Of a DNA stretch of 19,868 nucleotides, positions 1-7,237 are shown piece after piece. The notes beneath the pieces are model-generated. The model was not told where the DNA came from, searched no databases, and worked only from the letters and a program-made list of their open reading frames with translations. Made by a program: the position numbers and the translations under genes. Position 1 is the stretch's first letter. Each line of letters opens with the position of its first letter. The DNA lies in assembly GCA_002712305.1 (NCBI GenBank), contig PATE01000071.1, positions 4,753-24,620 of the forward strand, written 5' to 3'. This stretch comes from Gemmatimonadota bacterium. Its GTDB lineage: Bacteria; Latescibacterota; UBA2968; UBA8231.

Positions 1-1085
1 TCGAGGCAGCGTTCGAGCATGCCACACACGAGCATCGTCCGTTCAGCCGGATAGGGCGCTTTGCCGCTGACGAACATCTCCTCCGCCTTCTGCATCAGAC
101 AGGCCGAATAGACGACGTTCGGTGCCCCCGGCAACAGGAACTGCAGTGAACGAACCTCACCATCACATCGCGCGGCGAAGGTGTAATCCTGCACGGCGCC
201 GTTGAGCATCAAGAGGGTAGCGCGCAGCCCGTCGACGTATTCGATGAGGTAGGCGGAAGGATTCTCGGTGAGTTCTTCGAGTTCGTCGCTGTGGGCCAGG
301 TCCTGGGGGCGCCCGTCGGTGAGGGCGATACCGCTGCGCGAGTCGGAACGGGCCAGCGCCCCTTCGAGCAGTCGGCGAGACCAGCGACCATCCTGGCCGG
401 CGCGCCAGACATCTTCGCCCTCGACCAGCTGAACGGCGCGGACACCCGTCTCACCACCCTGCCGGCGTTCCACCATGGACTGCATCGCTTCGAGGGCGTG
501 ATAGTCCATCGCGTCGGAGCCACCCACACCAATCATCAACGCCTCGTCGACGTGACCGTCGAGTTCGATGGGCGGCATGCGGAAAGTGACAGGCAGGGAG
601 GAGCCCGACATCAGTGGGAAACCCAGATCATGAGCGGTGTCCACCATCTGCTGTGCTTTGGCGAAACTGTATGAGAGATGTTTGTCATTGAAGACAGGTA
701 TGCTACGGCCACTGGCGCGGAAGACGTCGACGATCTGTGAGAAGAACTCGAAACGGGGATACAGTTTCTGGCCCTTGTCGTTAGAGGGATAGTCCCCATG
801 CTCGGCGATCAGCAGCACGGCATCGACGGCGAGCTGATCGCCACCAAGTCGCAGGGCCTCGGCGATGGTCGGATAGACGGTGAAATCAAACTCTTCGGCG
901 CGATGAACACTCAGATCGTCGTCACCATCACGCTGGTCGACGTAGGCGCCGACGATGTCGAAGTCGGGACGGTGCCAGCGACCATCACGCGGATACCCCA
1001 CCAGAAAACGTTCGCCCATGTGGTTGGCGTGGCTGCGCCAATCCCAGAAGGTGGTGATGATGGCCAGTTTCTTGCGCTCGGCCAT
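1..1085 (-). CDS. Unrecognised ~400-aa family protein, copy B (3' end beyond the left edge)
   Basis: This is an open frame of about 361 codons that starts at ATG 1085 and has no stop before the left edge, so the C-terminus is missing. Read on the minus strand it is clearly a paralogue of the gene directly upstream (1088-2317): shared blocks include YPTIAEAL, LIAEHGDYP, FRASGR, DKHLSY, GSSLPV, HALEAMQ and ERRQGGETGV. I do not recognise a named domain. The conserved acidic and histidine residues (AEHGDY, DKH) suggest a catalytic or metal-binding protein, but that is inference. It starts 2 nt after the upstream stop (TGA-TC-ATG), so the two genes are almost certainly co-translated. Compared with its partner it lacks about 17 N-terminal residues. 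The gene is surely real; its function is unknown. Confidence 0.85.
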   Translation of the reverse strand, partial: MAERKKLAIITTFWDWRSHANHMGERFLVGYPRDGRWHRPDFDIVGAYVDQRDGDDDLSVHRAEEFDFTVYPTIAEALRLGGDQLAVDAVLLIAEHGDYPSNDKGQKLYPRFEFFSQIVDVFRASGRSIPVFNDKHLSYSFAKAQQMVDTAHDLGFPLMSGSSLPVTFRMPPIELDGHVDEALMIGVGGSDAMDYHALEAMQSMVERRQGGETGVRAVQLVEGEDVWRAGQDGRWSRRLLEGALARSDSRSGIALTDGRPQDLAHSDELEELTENPSAYLIEYVDGLRATLLMLNGAVQDYTFAARCDGEVRSLQFLLPGAPNVVYSACLMQKAEEMFVSGKAPYPAERTMLVCGMLERCL

Positions 1086-1087
1086 GA

Positions 1088-2317
1088 TCAGGTCCTCCGG
1101 AAGGTGGAGGTTTCATCCACCTGGTAGGTGATGTCGAGATGCGGTGTGTCGACGAGCTGTTCGCCGAGGTGCAGGGAGTCGATGCCGGCGTGGGCCGTGC
1201 CCGTGGTGAGCAAGGTTCGTTCGACAGGGAAAGGTGGCTGTCCCTTGCAGATCAGGTTCTCGATGTGGTGGCTCAATGGGTTGAAGAAATTCGGCTGCAT
1301 GTGGTGACCGGCACCTAGGTAGAAAAGGACAGAGAAGGGGTCGGGCTGATTCTTGATGCGTACGGCGGCGGTGATATCCTGCTTCAATCCTTCCATCAAT
1401 AGCATCGTTGCTCGAAGGCCATCGAGGTACTCGATCTGATAGGCGATGGCGTCCCGTCCGAGGAGACCTGGCAACTCCTCTCGCGTCGGGTAGGTGTGAC
1501 GATGGGTCTCGTCGGCGGGCTTGAGCGAGAGGGAGCGACAGAGACAGGCTTCGAACAAGGCCGGATCCCAGGCGCCTTCGTCCATGGCCTGCCAGACGCT
1601 GTCTCCGCGAAGACCGCGCACTGATTTCACGCCGGTCTCGCCGCCCTGTCGACGTTCGGCCAGGCACTGCATCGCCTCGAGGGCGTGGATGTCGTAGCTG
1701 TCGATGCTGCCCACGCCGATCCCGACGACCTCTTCGGCCTCGGAGCCGAGGGGCAGATCGATGGAGGGAACGCGGCGAGCGACGGGCAAGGACGATCCGG
1801 CCATGAAGGGGAAGCCAAGTTCCTTGGCTGTCTCGACCATCTCTCGCGCCCAGTCATAGTTGTAGGACAGGTGTTTGTCGCAGAAGACGGGCACTGTGCG
1901 ACCGCTGGCACGAAAGACCTCGACGGTCTGCTGGAAGAAGTCATATCGAGGGTAAAGCATCTGGCCCTTCTCGTTCAGCGGATAGTCTCCGTGCTCGGCG
2001 ATCAACACGACGCCATCGACGGCCAACTCGCTTCCACCGAGCGTCAGGGCCTCAGCGATGGTCGGGTAGATGTGCAGATCAGGGTGACGCTGCTCGCGCT
2101 CGCGACTCAGGTCGCTTTCGGGAAACTGATCGACATAGAGCGAGACCACATCGAGTTCGGGATAGTGCCACTCGCTCTCCCAGCCGTACCCGCCCATGAG
2201 GCGGTCGATGATGTTCTGGCCGTGGGAATAGCGCCGGTATTCCGAGATGAGGCCCGCCACACGTGGGCGTTTGCCGGTGGTCACCGAGGATGTCTGGGTC
2301 GATGGTGTCTGGGTCAT
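1088..2317 (-). CDS. Unrecognised ~400-aa family protein, copy A
   Basis: This is a complete 409-residue protein from ATG 2317 to TGA 1088. It is the first of two tandem paralogues; the second begins 2 nt after its stop. The best-conserved stretches between the copies are YPTIAEAL (84-91), IAEHGDYP (106-113), FRASGR (135-140), DKHLSY (147-152), GSSLPV (174-179) and the Gly-rich RRQGGETGV segment. The C-terminal part, with PPFPVERTLLTTG and a later DTPHLDITY, faintly recalls C-terminal segments of Gfo/Idh/MocA-like proteins, but I see no GxGxxG Rossmann motif, so I do not name it a dehydrogenase. No signal peptide or membrane segment is visible, so it is probably cytoplasmic. No strong ribosome binding site precedes the ATG, and the first ~17 residues are low-complexity (Ser/Thr/Gln), so a later start is possible. 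Confidence 0.85.
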   Translation of the reverse strand: MTQTPSTQTSSVTTGKRPRVAGLISEYRRYSHGQNIIDRLMGGYGWESEWHYPELDVVSLYVDQFPESDLSREREQRHPDLHIYPTIAEALTLGGSELAVDGVVLIAEHGDYPLNEKGQMLYPRYDFFQQTVEVFRASGRTVPVFCDKHLSYNYDWAREMVETAKELGFPFMAGSSLPVARRVPSIDLPLGSEAEEVVGIGVGSIDSYDIHALEAMQCLAERRQGGETGVKSVRGLRGDSVWQAMDEGAWDPALFEACLCRSLSLKPADETHRHTYPTREELPGLLGRDAIAYQIEYLDGLRATMLLMEGLKQDITAAVRIKNQPDPFSVLFYLGAGHHMQPNFFNPLSHHIENLICKGQPPFPVERTLLTTGTAHAGIDSLHLGEQLVDTPHLDITYQVDETSTFRRT

Positions 2318-2479
2318 GGATGCGTCGCGTGGGAAAGCGCTGGAGAAGGAGGAGACAACGGTAGTGTGTTATCAAGGTTGGGGCGAGTCAGGCCTGTCGC
2401 AAATCGCCTGCCACCACGTTGACACTGTGCCAGCGCCCTAGCTGCCTCTGCTCCCTCACTCTTCTAAAGGAGCATTGGT
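2318..2479. other. Intergenic region between divergent genes
   Basis: This spacer separates the minus-strand paralogue pair from the plus-strand methyltransferase wreck. It must have held promoters for both directions. On the plus strand a TTGACA at 2419-2424 fits a -35 box, but I see no good -10 at the right distance. An AAAGGAG ribosome binding site lies at 2466-2472, 7 nt before the ATG of the pseudogene. No gene or repeat was recognised. Confidence 0.4.
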
Positions 2480-3174
2480 ATGCTGGAAGTTCGCCCCGGA
2501 CCCGATCCCTACATCTTCTACAAAATGGGCCATCTCGACCGCGCCTGAGCCGCCTGGCTCCTGCCTGAAGAGATGGGGCTGTACGAGGCGCTGCGTGATG
2601 GCCCTGCAACGGTGGAGGACGTGGCCGAGCGAACCCAGTTTCAGCAGCGCCCCGTACCGACCCGACGAAGATGACTTTTAATACAACGTCACGCGCACCA
2701 CCGTCCTGGATGTCAAGCCCAATCCGGACGCCATGCCACCCTGGCTCACCGCTCCGGAGGGCATGAAGGAGGGGACCACCACCTTCATGCCAGGACGGCA
2801 CGGTTGGCGCCGACCGCGTGAGTTTCTTCAGCGGCAACTTCTTCACCGGTCCCTATCCTGACGATGTGGATGCCATCTTCATGTCGCACGTCATCCACGA
2901 TTGGAACGACGAGGACTGTCTGCAGATTCTCGGGCACTGCTACGAAGCACTCCCGACAGGATCTCCTGTGCTGGTGCAGGAGTTTCTGCTTGACGACGAC
3001 AAGACGAGCCAGCTTCTGGGAGTGTTTCAGTGGTTCGGACTGCTGTCGAGCACTTCGGGTGATCAGCGAACCTCTGCAGAGGTTGGGACGCTGCTGTCGA
3101 AGGCGGGATTCGCCGAGATCGAGACGCGAGCGGTCGATCGTGAACAGTCGATCGTGATCGGCTGGAAGAAATAA
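2480..3174 (+). pseudogene. Degraded SAM-dependent O-methyltransferase (Methyltransf_2 type)
   Basis: After an AAAGGAG ribosome binding site (2466-2472) an ATG at 2480 opens MLEVRPGPDPYIFYKMGHLD, which hits TGA at 2546-2548. In the same frame the reading resumes as LLPEEMGLYEALRDGPATVE, typical of the N-terminal dimerisation/winged-helix part of bacterial O-methyltransferases, then breaks into other frames with further stops. From about 2809 to the TAA at 3172 another frame gives the C-terminal catalytic half: ADRVSFFSGNFF, DAIFMSHVIHDWNDEDC, LVQEFLLDDD and a terminal AEVGTLLSKAGF segment. Intact family members have about 330-350 residues; this locus has room for about 231, and the glycine-rich SAM-binding region between the two halves is missing. 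The conserved HDWNDED segment survives. The gene is almost surely non-functional, through a nonsense codon, frameshift and internal deletion. Confidence 0.8.
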
Positions 3175-3195
3175 CGACTCCGCACGATCAGAGGG

Positions 3196-3219
3196 ACGGT
3201 CTTCGCCCGGGCAGACCGT
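3196..3219. terminator. Stem-loop between convergent genes (candidate bidirectional terminator)
   Basis: ACGGTCT (3196-3202) pairs perfectly with AGACCGT (3213-3219) around a 10-nt GC-rich loop that itself contains GCCCGGGC. It lies between the end of the plus-strand methyltransferase remnant (3174) and the end of the minus-strand dehydrogenase (3238). No clear T-tract follows in either direction, so it is only a candidate. Confidence 0.4.
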
Positions 3220-3237
3220 GCGTGTGGTCCTCCTATC

Positions 3238-4209
3238 TCACAGATCGATACGGTAGAGGGGTTCCAAACCCTCGGCGATGCGGTCGACATTCTGCGCAGC
3301 GCAAGCAGCGCGTTTGCGCGACGTCCCATCGGTGCAGCCGGCGATGTGAGGTGTGCTCACCACCTGGGGCAATTCGAAGACAGGATGATTCACGTCAGGG
3401 GGTTCCCGGCTGAAAACGTCGAGACCGGCACCGCCGATCATGTCGTCCATGAGCGCGCGATACAGGGCGTCTTCATCGACGAGGGCGCCGCGCGCGACAT
3501 TGATGAGGCAAGCCGTGGGCTTCATTAGTGCCAGCAATCGTTCGTCGATGAGATGCGTCGTCTCCTCATTCAAATGCAGATGCAGCGAGAGGTAGTCACT
3601 CTGCGATACAACCGTGTCCGTGTCACCGGGTGTGCCGACGAAATCGGGCTGGATCTGTTCGAGCACGTCGGGTTCGATGGGCACGGCGTCGGTGGCGACG
3701 ATGCGCATGCCACAGGCCTTTGCTCGAATCGCCAGTTCTCGCCCGCTCGCCCCGAAGCCGAGAATGCCGAGGGTTTGCCCGCTCAGTTCGACACCCATGG
3801 GTTCATAGAGCACACCGTCACGAAAGTTGCGATGCACGGCCCGATACCGGTGAGCGAGCATGAGGATGAACATCATCGCCGTTTCGGCCAGCGCCGTGCT
3901 GCTGAACTGGCCCGGACAGTTGGCGACGAGAATGTTCCTGGCCTTGATGTAGTCGAGGTCGAAGTGATCAAAGCCGGTCCCCAGAATCTGCCACAGCCGC
4001 GTGTCGGTGGCGGCATCCATCATCTGCCGGGTGCCGACGCTGCCGCCTTGATCGATGACCACATCCACACCGGCGAATTGCGGGCCCACGGCCTGGGTCT
4101 TGTCGAGGAGGCGGATGTCGTGACGATCGCCAACGGTGGAGACCACGTCGTCACACCAGGGTGACCTTAGCTGCTCAAGGGGCAGCAGAAGAACGGAGAG
4201 TCGTCGCAC
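3238..4209 (-). CDS. D-isomer-specific 2-hydroxyacid dehydrogenase
   Basis: This 323-residue protein is of normal length for the NAD(P)-dependent D-2-hydroxyacid dehydrogenases (phosphoglycerate, glyoxylate/hydroxypyruvate and related reductases), which interconvert 2-oxoacids and D-2-hydroxyacids in the cytoplasm. The cofactor motif GFGASG is at 151-156, followed by the family's usual spacing to the catalytic triad: Arg240 (NVARGALVDE), Glu269 (SREPPD) and His288 (STPHIAG). The outer substrate domain formed by the two ends includes ILGTGFDHFDLD (75-86). The start is GTG at 4209; its G is also the last base of the TAG of the upstream aldolase gene (TAGTG), so translation is probably coupled. 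As last gene of an oxygenase-aldolase-dehydrogenase operon it likely reduces the oxoacid that the aldolase releases or consumes. The substrate is not known. Confidence 0.92.
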   Translation of the reverse strand: MRRLSVLLLPLEQLRSPWCDDVVSTVGDRHDIRLLDKTQAVGPQFAGVDVVIDQGGSVGTRQMMDAATDTRLWQILGTGFDHFDLDYIKARNILVANCPGQFSSTALAETAMMFILMLAHRYRAVHRNFRDGVLYEPMGVELSGQTLGILGFGASGRELAIRAKACGMRIVATDAVPIEPDVLEQIQPDFVGTPGDTDTVVSQSDYLSLHLHLNEETTHLIDERLLALMKPTACLINVARGALVDEDALYRALMDDMIGGAGLDVFSREPPDVNHPVFELPQVVSTPHIAGCTDGTSRKRAACAAQNVDRIAEGLEPLYRIDL

Positions 4210-5006
4210 TACTCAGACCTCTGTCGCTGTTGATCCTGAAGATGAGACAGGGGTTCCAGCATCGATGTGAAAGCGTTGCCCAACGCAGGTTCATCACAGC
4301 CGACCAGCAGCAATCGTGCACCTGCCACCACCTGCCGATCCACATTCGCCCGATCCTCGACGGACCCGAGCAGGGGGAGTCCCGACGGTTTGCCCGCCTT
4401 GTTCGAAGCGTCGCGCACACGATCAAGGGCGCTCAGAAAATCGGGATGATCGAACTGAAAGGGGATCCCCAGCGAATAACACAGATCCACGGGCCCAACG
4501 ATGCACGAATCCACCCCGTCGACGGCCATGATGGCGTCGATGTTCTCGATGGCGGTGGCGGTCTCGATGATGGGAAAGAAGAGGACTTCATCATCGATGC
4601 GAGCGGTGTATCGCTCGGCGTGCAGGCCATATCCACCGGCTCGGTGCGGGCCCCACCCCCGGGTCCCACGTGGTGGATACCGACAGGCGTCGGCGCAAGC
4701 GCGAGCTTCTTCGGCCGTGCTGATGAAGGGTACGGCAATGCCCATGGCGCCCATGTCCAGATACAGGCGAATCTGATCCGCATCTCCACGACCCAGACGA
4801 ACGATCGCCGTCGAATCGGTGCAGCCGATGGCCTGCAACTGGGTCTGAATTCCAGGCGCCGTCTGCGGCGAGTGCTCGGCGTCGAGCAACAACCAGTCAA
4901 AGCCGGCGAGGCCGGCCATTTCGGCGATGGCCGGGGATCCAAAGCGCAACTGGATACCGATGGCCGCCGAACCCTCATCGAGTCGTTGTTTCAATCGGTT
5001 CGTCAT
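4209..5006 (-). CDS. HpcH/HpaI-family aldolase (2-oxo-3-deoxy/4-hydroxy-2-oxo acid type)
   Basis: This 265-residue protein belongs to the class II, metal-dependent pyruvate aldolases that cleave 4-hydroxy-2-oxo acids to pyruvate plus an aldehyde. Family landmarks run in order: IGIQLRFGSPAIAEMAG, FDWLLLDAEHSP with the Asp-Glu-His catalytic block, the basic VRLGRGD strand, a GAMGIAVPFISTAEEA segment, YPPRGTRGWGPHRA, and the metal ligands in IIETATAIEN (Glu) and GPVDLCYSLG (Asp). I chose ATG 5006 although the frame stays open upstream to 5327, because the homology begins at MTNRLKQRL and because this ATG overlaps the stop of the PhyH gene as ATGA (5003-5006). Its TAG overlaps the GTG of the dehydrogenase by one base. 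The chain with an oxygenase before and a hydroxyacid dehydrogenase after suggests one short pathway. Confidence 0.92.
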   Translation of the reverse strand: MTNRLKQRLDEGSAAIGIQLRFGSPAIAEMAGLAGFDWLLLDAEHSPQTAPGIQTQLQAIGCTDSTAIVRLGRGDADQIRLYLDMGAMGIAVPFISTAEEARACADACRYPPRGTRGWGPHRAGGYGLHAERYTARIDDEVLFFPIIETATAIENIDAIMAVDGVDSCIVGPVDLCYSLGIPFQFDHPDFLSALDRVRDASNKAGKPSGLPLLGSVEDRANVDRQVVAGARLLLVGCDEPALGNAFTSMLEPLSHLQDQQRQRSE

Positions 5007-5812
5007 GCTTCCACCACGCCAGGTGCCTCGAAGTAGCCCACTTCTGTAAGCCGATCGATCCAGGCCCGGCGCACGGGACTGCCGTGAGGATTCGACATCC
5101 ACGATTTCGAATACAGATACTGTCTCTTGGGTTCGAAGTTCCGCAGGCCAGCACGCACATTGCCCTCGCCCTGATTGCGCAAGGCTGTCAGCTCTTCCTC
5201 GGTCTTCGGATTGGCGTAATAGACGACGGTGCACATGCGTCGATCGGTGCTGCCACCGTGAGAAGCGTGCCAGAGACGCAAGTCGAAGGCGACCACGTCG
5301 CCCGGTTCGGAGGGCAGAGACGTGCACGGTACTTCCTCAAGTTCGAGGGCACGCACACCCTCACGGAAGCTGTCGTCATCGGGTAGACGGTGCATGCCCG
5401 GAATGACACGCAAGGCGCCGGTGTCAGCCGCGACGGGCTGCAGATAGAACGCGAACTTGACCCCATACTGATGCACCGTCGATGTGTCGCGGTGCCAGTG
5501 TGTGTCGCCCGTGTAGCGATTCGCATCGATACCGATGCCAACCACGTCGTCGCCGTAGAGTTGTCGGGCCACGGTGAGGAAGCGGGGATCTTCCAGTAAA
5601 CTGGCGAAGAACGGCGTGTCCTCGTCCATCATCATGGTCCAGTGACGCTTGCTGCCATCGTAGGCACTCGGTCCATACTGTTCGGCGAGCATGAAATCGA
5701 ATTCACGCCGAATGGTCGCCCGCTCTTCGGCGCTGAAGACCTGTTTCATTACATGGTAGCCGAAGGTCTTGAAGCGCGAGACCTCGGCGTCAGTCAGGCC
5801 TGGTTGTGTCAA
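5003..5812 (-). CDS. Phytanoyl-CoA dioxygenase (PhyH) family oxygenase
   Basis: This is a 269-residue Fe(II)/2-oxoglutarate-type oxygenase. It shows the PhyH iron triad: His107 and Asp109 in HWHRD, and a distal His182 in LWHASHGG, followed by Arg191/Arg192, which would hold the 2-oxoglutarate carboxylate. ALRVIPGMHR and EPGDVVAFD are further typical segments. The start is decided by a Shine-Dalgarno CAGGAG (5821-5826, read on the minus strand) 8 nt before a TTG at 5812; the resulting N-terminus (LTDAEVSRFKTFGYHVMKQV) matches the usual family start, whereas the open frame further upstream to 5881 has no family character. It is the first gene of a three-gene operon and its TGA overlaps the aldolase start. 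It presumably hydroxylates a small acid or alkyl compound; the substrate is unknown. Confidence 0.9.
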   Translation of the reverse strand: MTQPGLTDAEVSRFKTFGYHVMKQVFSAEERATIRREFDFMLAEQYGPSAYDGSKRHWTMMMDEDTPFFASLLEDPRFLTVARQLYGDDVVGIGIDANRYTGDTHWHRDTSTVHQYGVKFAFYLQPVAADTGALRVIPGMHRLPDDDSFREGVRALELEEVPCTSLPSEPGDVVAFDLRLWHASHGGSTDRRMCTVVYYANPKTEEELTALRNQGEGNVRAGLRNFEPKRQYLYSKSWMSNPHGSPVRRAWIDRLTEVGYFEAPGVVEA

Positions 5813-5944
5813 GATTATAGCTCCTGCAGCAGCGCGTTGAGGGTTTCGCGAAGACAGCCTATTGGTTGGACTGCGGCGCAACGATAGATTTCAGCCCCTG
5901 CATGGACAAGAATCCGTTTTCGATCAGTCAGGGGAATCAGACGA
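5813..5944. promoter_or_regulatory. Divergent promoter region between two PhyH genes
   Basis: These 132 nt separate two oxygenase genes transcribed away from each other, so both promoters must lie here. Visible parts are the CAGGAG site at 5821-5826 for the minus-strand gene and a purine-rich GGGGAA about 8-14 nt before the plus-strand ATG. No convincing -35/-10 pair or operator palindrome was found. Confidence 0.5.
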
Positions 5945-6778
5945 ATGAGCAGACTGACGGACGACCATCTCGAAGAGCTCGACCGCGAGGGCTTCATCAT
6001 CGTCCCAAACTTTATCAGCGGAGATCAGCTAACGCCCCTGCAGGCTGCTCAGCGACGCGTACTACCCACATGGGATCAGATTCAGCAGGATCCTCCACAG
6101 GATCAAAGTGGCAGCAGCATGCTGCAGTGCTTTCCGCACGAAGAGATGGATCTCTACCAGGCGGCGATGGATGAAGAGAGCATCGCCTTCGCTCGAAAGT
6201 GGCTGAAGACGGATGAGATCCACACGCGCGTGGGATGTCTGATCGCCCGGTATCCCGGTCACAAGGCGGGCGGCACGGGACACGACAACTCGAATCTGCA
6301 CATCGACAATGGCAACAATTCACTGCTGCCCATGAGCCACGAGTTGCGTGAATTCGGCCAGATCGGCTTCTGGATTCATCTGGAGGACGTCGACGAAGAC
6401 CAGGCGCCGCTACGACTGATTCCGAAGCGCTATGGCAAAGACATGACCAAGTGCGTGCCGCTCGTGTGCCGCGCAGGGACCCTGTGCATCTTCACCAACT
6501 TCACCTGGCACAGCGCCACGGCGTACACACGTGAAGAGGGTCAGCGGTTCACCTTCGGCTACAGTTTCGGCCGCGCCGACCACTACTGGGAGGGCTTCAA
6601 GCACTACACCCATCTTGGGAAAGGCGCGGCGGTCTTTCAGGAGTTCATCGGTGGTCTGACCGCCAAACAACGAGAACTGTGGCGCTTTCCTGCGGCGGGA
6701 CATCCCTACTACACGGAGCAGACGCTGGCGCTACTGGAAGAGCAGTATCCCGGGTGGAATTCGGATGAATACCGGTAA
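5945..6778 (+). CDS. Phytanoyl-CoA dioxygenase (PhyH) family oxygenase, second type
   Basis: This 277-residue protein is of typical PhyH length. The N-terminus LTDDHLEELDREGFIIVPNF is the classic opening of the family. The iron triad is His119-Asp121 (NLHIDNG) with distal His179 (FTWHSAT), and Arg191 follows as the likely 2-oxoglutarate anchor. The C-terminal ~60 residues (TAKQRELWRFPAAGHPYYTEQT) lie beyond the catalytic core. It is not a recent duplicate of the divergent PhyH gene: apart from the iron motif and N-terminus they share little. The gene stands alone on its strand; the next plus-strand element is the toxin-antitoxin remnant 50 nt later. The substrate is unknown. Confidence 0.9.
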   Translation: MSRLTDDHLEELDREGFIIVPNFISGDQLTPLQAAQRRVLPTWDQIQQDPPQDQSGSSMLQCFPHEEMDLYQAAMDEESIAFARKWLKTDEIHTRVGCLIARYPGHKAGGTGHDNSNLHIDNGNNSLLPMSHELREFGQIGFWIHLEDVDEDQAPLRLIPKRYGKDMTKCVPLVCRAGTLCIFTNFTWHSATAYTREEGQRFTFGYSFGRADHYWEGFKHYTHLGKGAAVFQEFIGGLTAKQRELWRFPAAGHPYYTEQTLALLEEQYPGWNSDEYR

Positions 6779-6802
6779 ATCGCTCGAGTAGGGTGGTGAC
6801 AA

Positions 6803-6825
6803 AATGCACACATTGTGTGTGCATT
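6803..6825. promoter_or_regulatory. Perfect palindrome, likely operator of the toxin-antitoxin locus
   Basis: AATGCACACA (6803-6812) is the exact reverse complement of TGTGTGCATT (6816-6825), with 3 nt between the arms. It ends 5 nt before the ATG of the degraded toxin gene (6831). Ribbon-helix-helix (CopG-like) antitoxins bind such palindromes to repress their own operon, and the intact antitoxin gene lies just downstream, so an operator is the best reading. It has no T-run after it, which argues against a terminator for the preceding PhyH gene. Confidence 0.6.
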
Positions 6826-6830
6826 AGCTC

Positions 6831-6952
6831 ATGAAAGGCTTCGACTGGGGTGCTGAGAAGAACCAACTGCTGATCGAGGGATGCGGTTTGTGAAGACGAT
6901 CATTCCCAGTCGCAGGGCCACTCGCGACTACCGGAGAGAATCTGATGGGTGA
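6831..6952 (+). pseudogene. Remnant of a BrnT-like toxin gene with internal deletion
   Basis: From ATG 6831 the frame reads MKGFDWGAEKNQLLIEG, the N-terminus of small (~90 residue) BrnT-like toxins found in front of CopG-type antitoxins, and stops at TGA 6891-6893. A different frame starting about 6884 then reads RFVKTIIPSRRATRDYRRE to TGA 6950-6952, which matches the C-terminus of the same toxin class. The two ends therefore sit directly against each other, and about 45-50 residues of the middle are gone, with a frameshift at the joint near 6880-6885. No functional toxin can be made. The second piece overlaps the antitoxin start by 8 nt, as in intact operons. The toxin family name rests on memory of the family pattern. 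Confidence 0.7.
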
Positions 6953-7223
6953 GAAGAAGCTGACTGAAGAAGAGCAAGAGATCCTCGATGCCTTCGAGAA
7001 AGAGGGTCTACGGCCAGCGCCCGACGCTGGTGCAGAACTCGAAGCCGCCACAGAGGCAGCTTCCAACACGTTCAACAAGACCCGTCGCGTTAACCTGCGA
7101 GTGACGGAGTGTGATTTCAGTCTCGCCCACTCCCGCGCACGAGAGGAAGGGATTCCCTATCAGACGCTTCTGTCCAGCATTGTACACAAGTATCTATCCG
7201 GCCGACTAGCAGAGAAGCGGTAG
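6945..7223 (+). CDS. CopG-like (ribbon-helix-helix) antitoxin, now without a working toxin
   Basis: This 92-residue protein starts at ATG 6945 with a GGAG 8 nt upstream. The N-terminal part (LTEEEQEILDAFEKEG) is acidic and helical, as is usual for the toxin-binding part of the related antitoxins. The C-terminal part carries the signature RRVNLRVTECDF, then AREEGIPYQTLLSSIVHKYLSGRL, typical of the CopG-antitoxin group: a short DNA-binding strand followed by two helices. In a complete locus it would neutralise the toxin encoded immediately upstream and repress the operon. Here the toxin is deleted internally, while the antitoxin frame and the upstream palindrome are intact, so it may persist as an autonomous repressor or as an anti-addiction factor. 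It is presumably a cytoplasmic DNA-binding dimer. Confidence 0.8.
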   Translation: MGEKKLTEEEQEILDAFEKEGLRPAPDAGAELEAATEAASNTFNKTRRVNLRVTECDFSLAHSRAREEGIPYQTLLSSIVHKYLSGRLAEKR

Positions 7224-7237
7224 ACACGACATGCGTC

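Noticed and set aside
1685-2422. Plus-strand open frame of 245 codons opposite the first complete gene
   Set aside because: Shadow frame. The minus-strand gene is confirmed by its paralogue next door.
2388-2846. Minus-strand open frame of 152 codons over the methyltransferase wreck
   Set aside because: Arg- and Pro-rich low-information protein, no ribosome binding site; the plus strand carries recognisable methyltransferase pieces.
5007-5327. N-terminal extension of the aldolase frame
   Set aside because: It is an out-of-frame overlap with the PhyH gene, rich in Arg and Ser, and the family homology and ATGA overlap fix the start at 5006.
5813-5881. Longer PhyH start at TTG 5881
   Set aside because: The extra 23 residues have no family character, and a Shine-Dalgarno stands right before the TTG at 5812.
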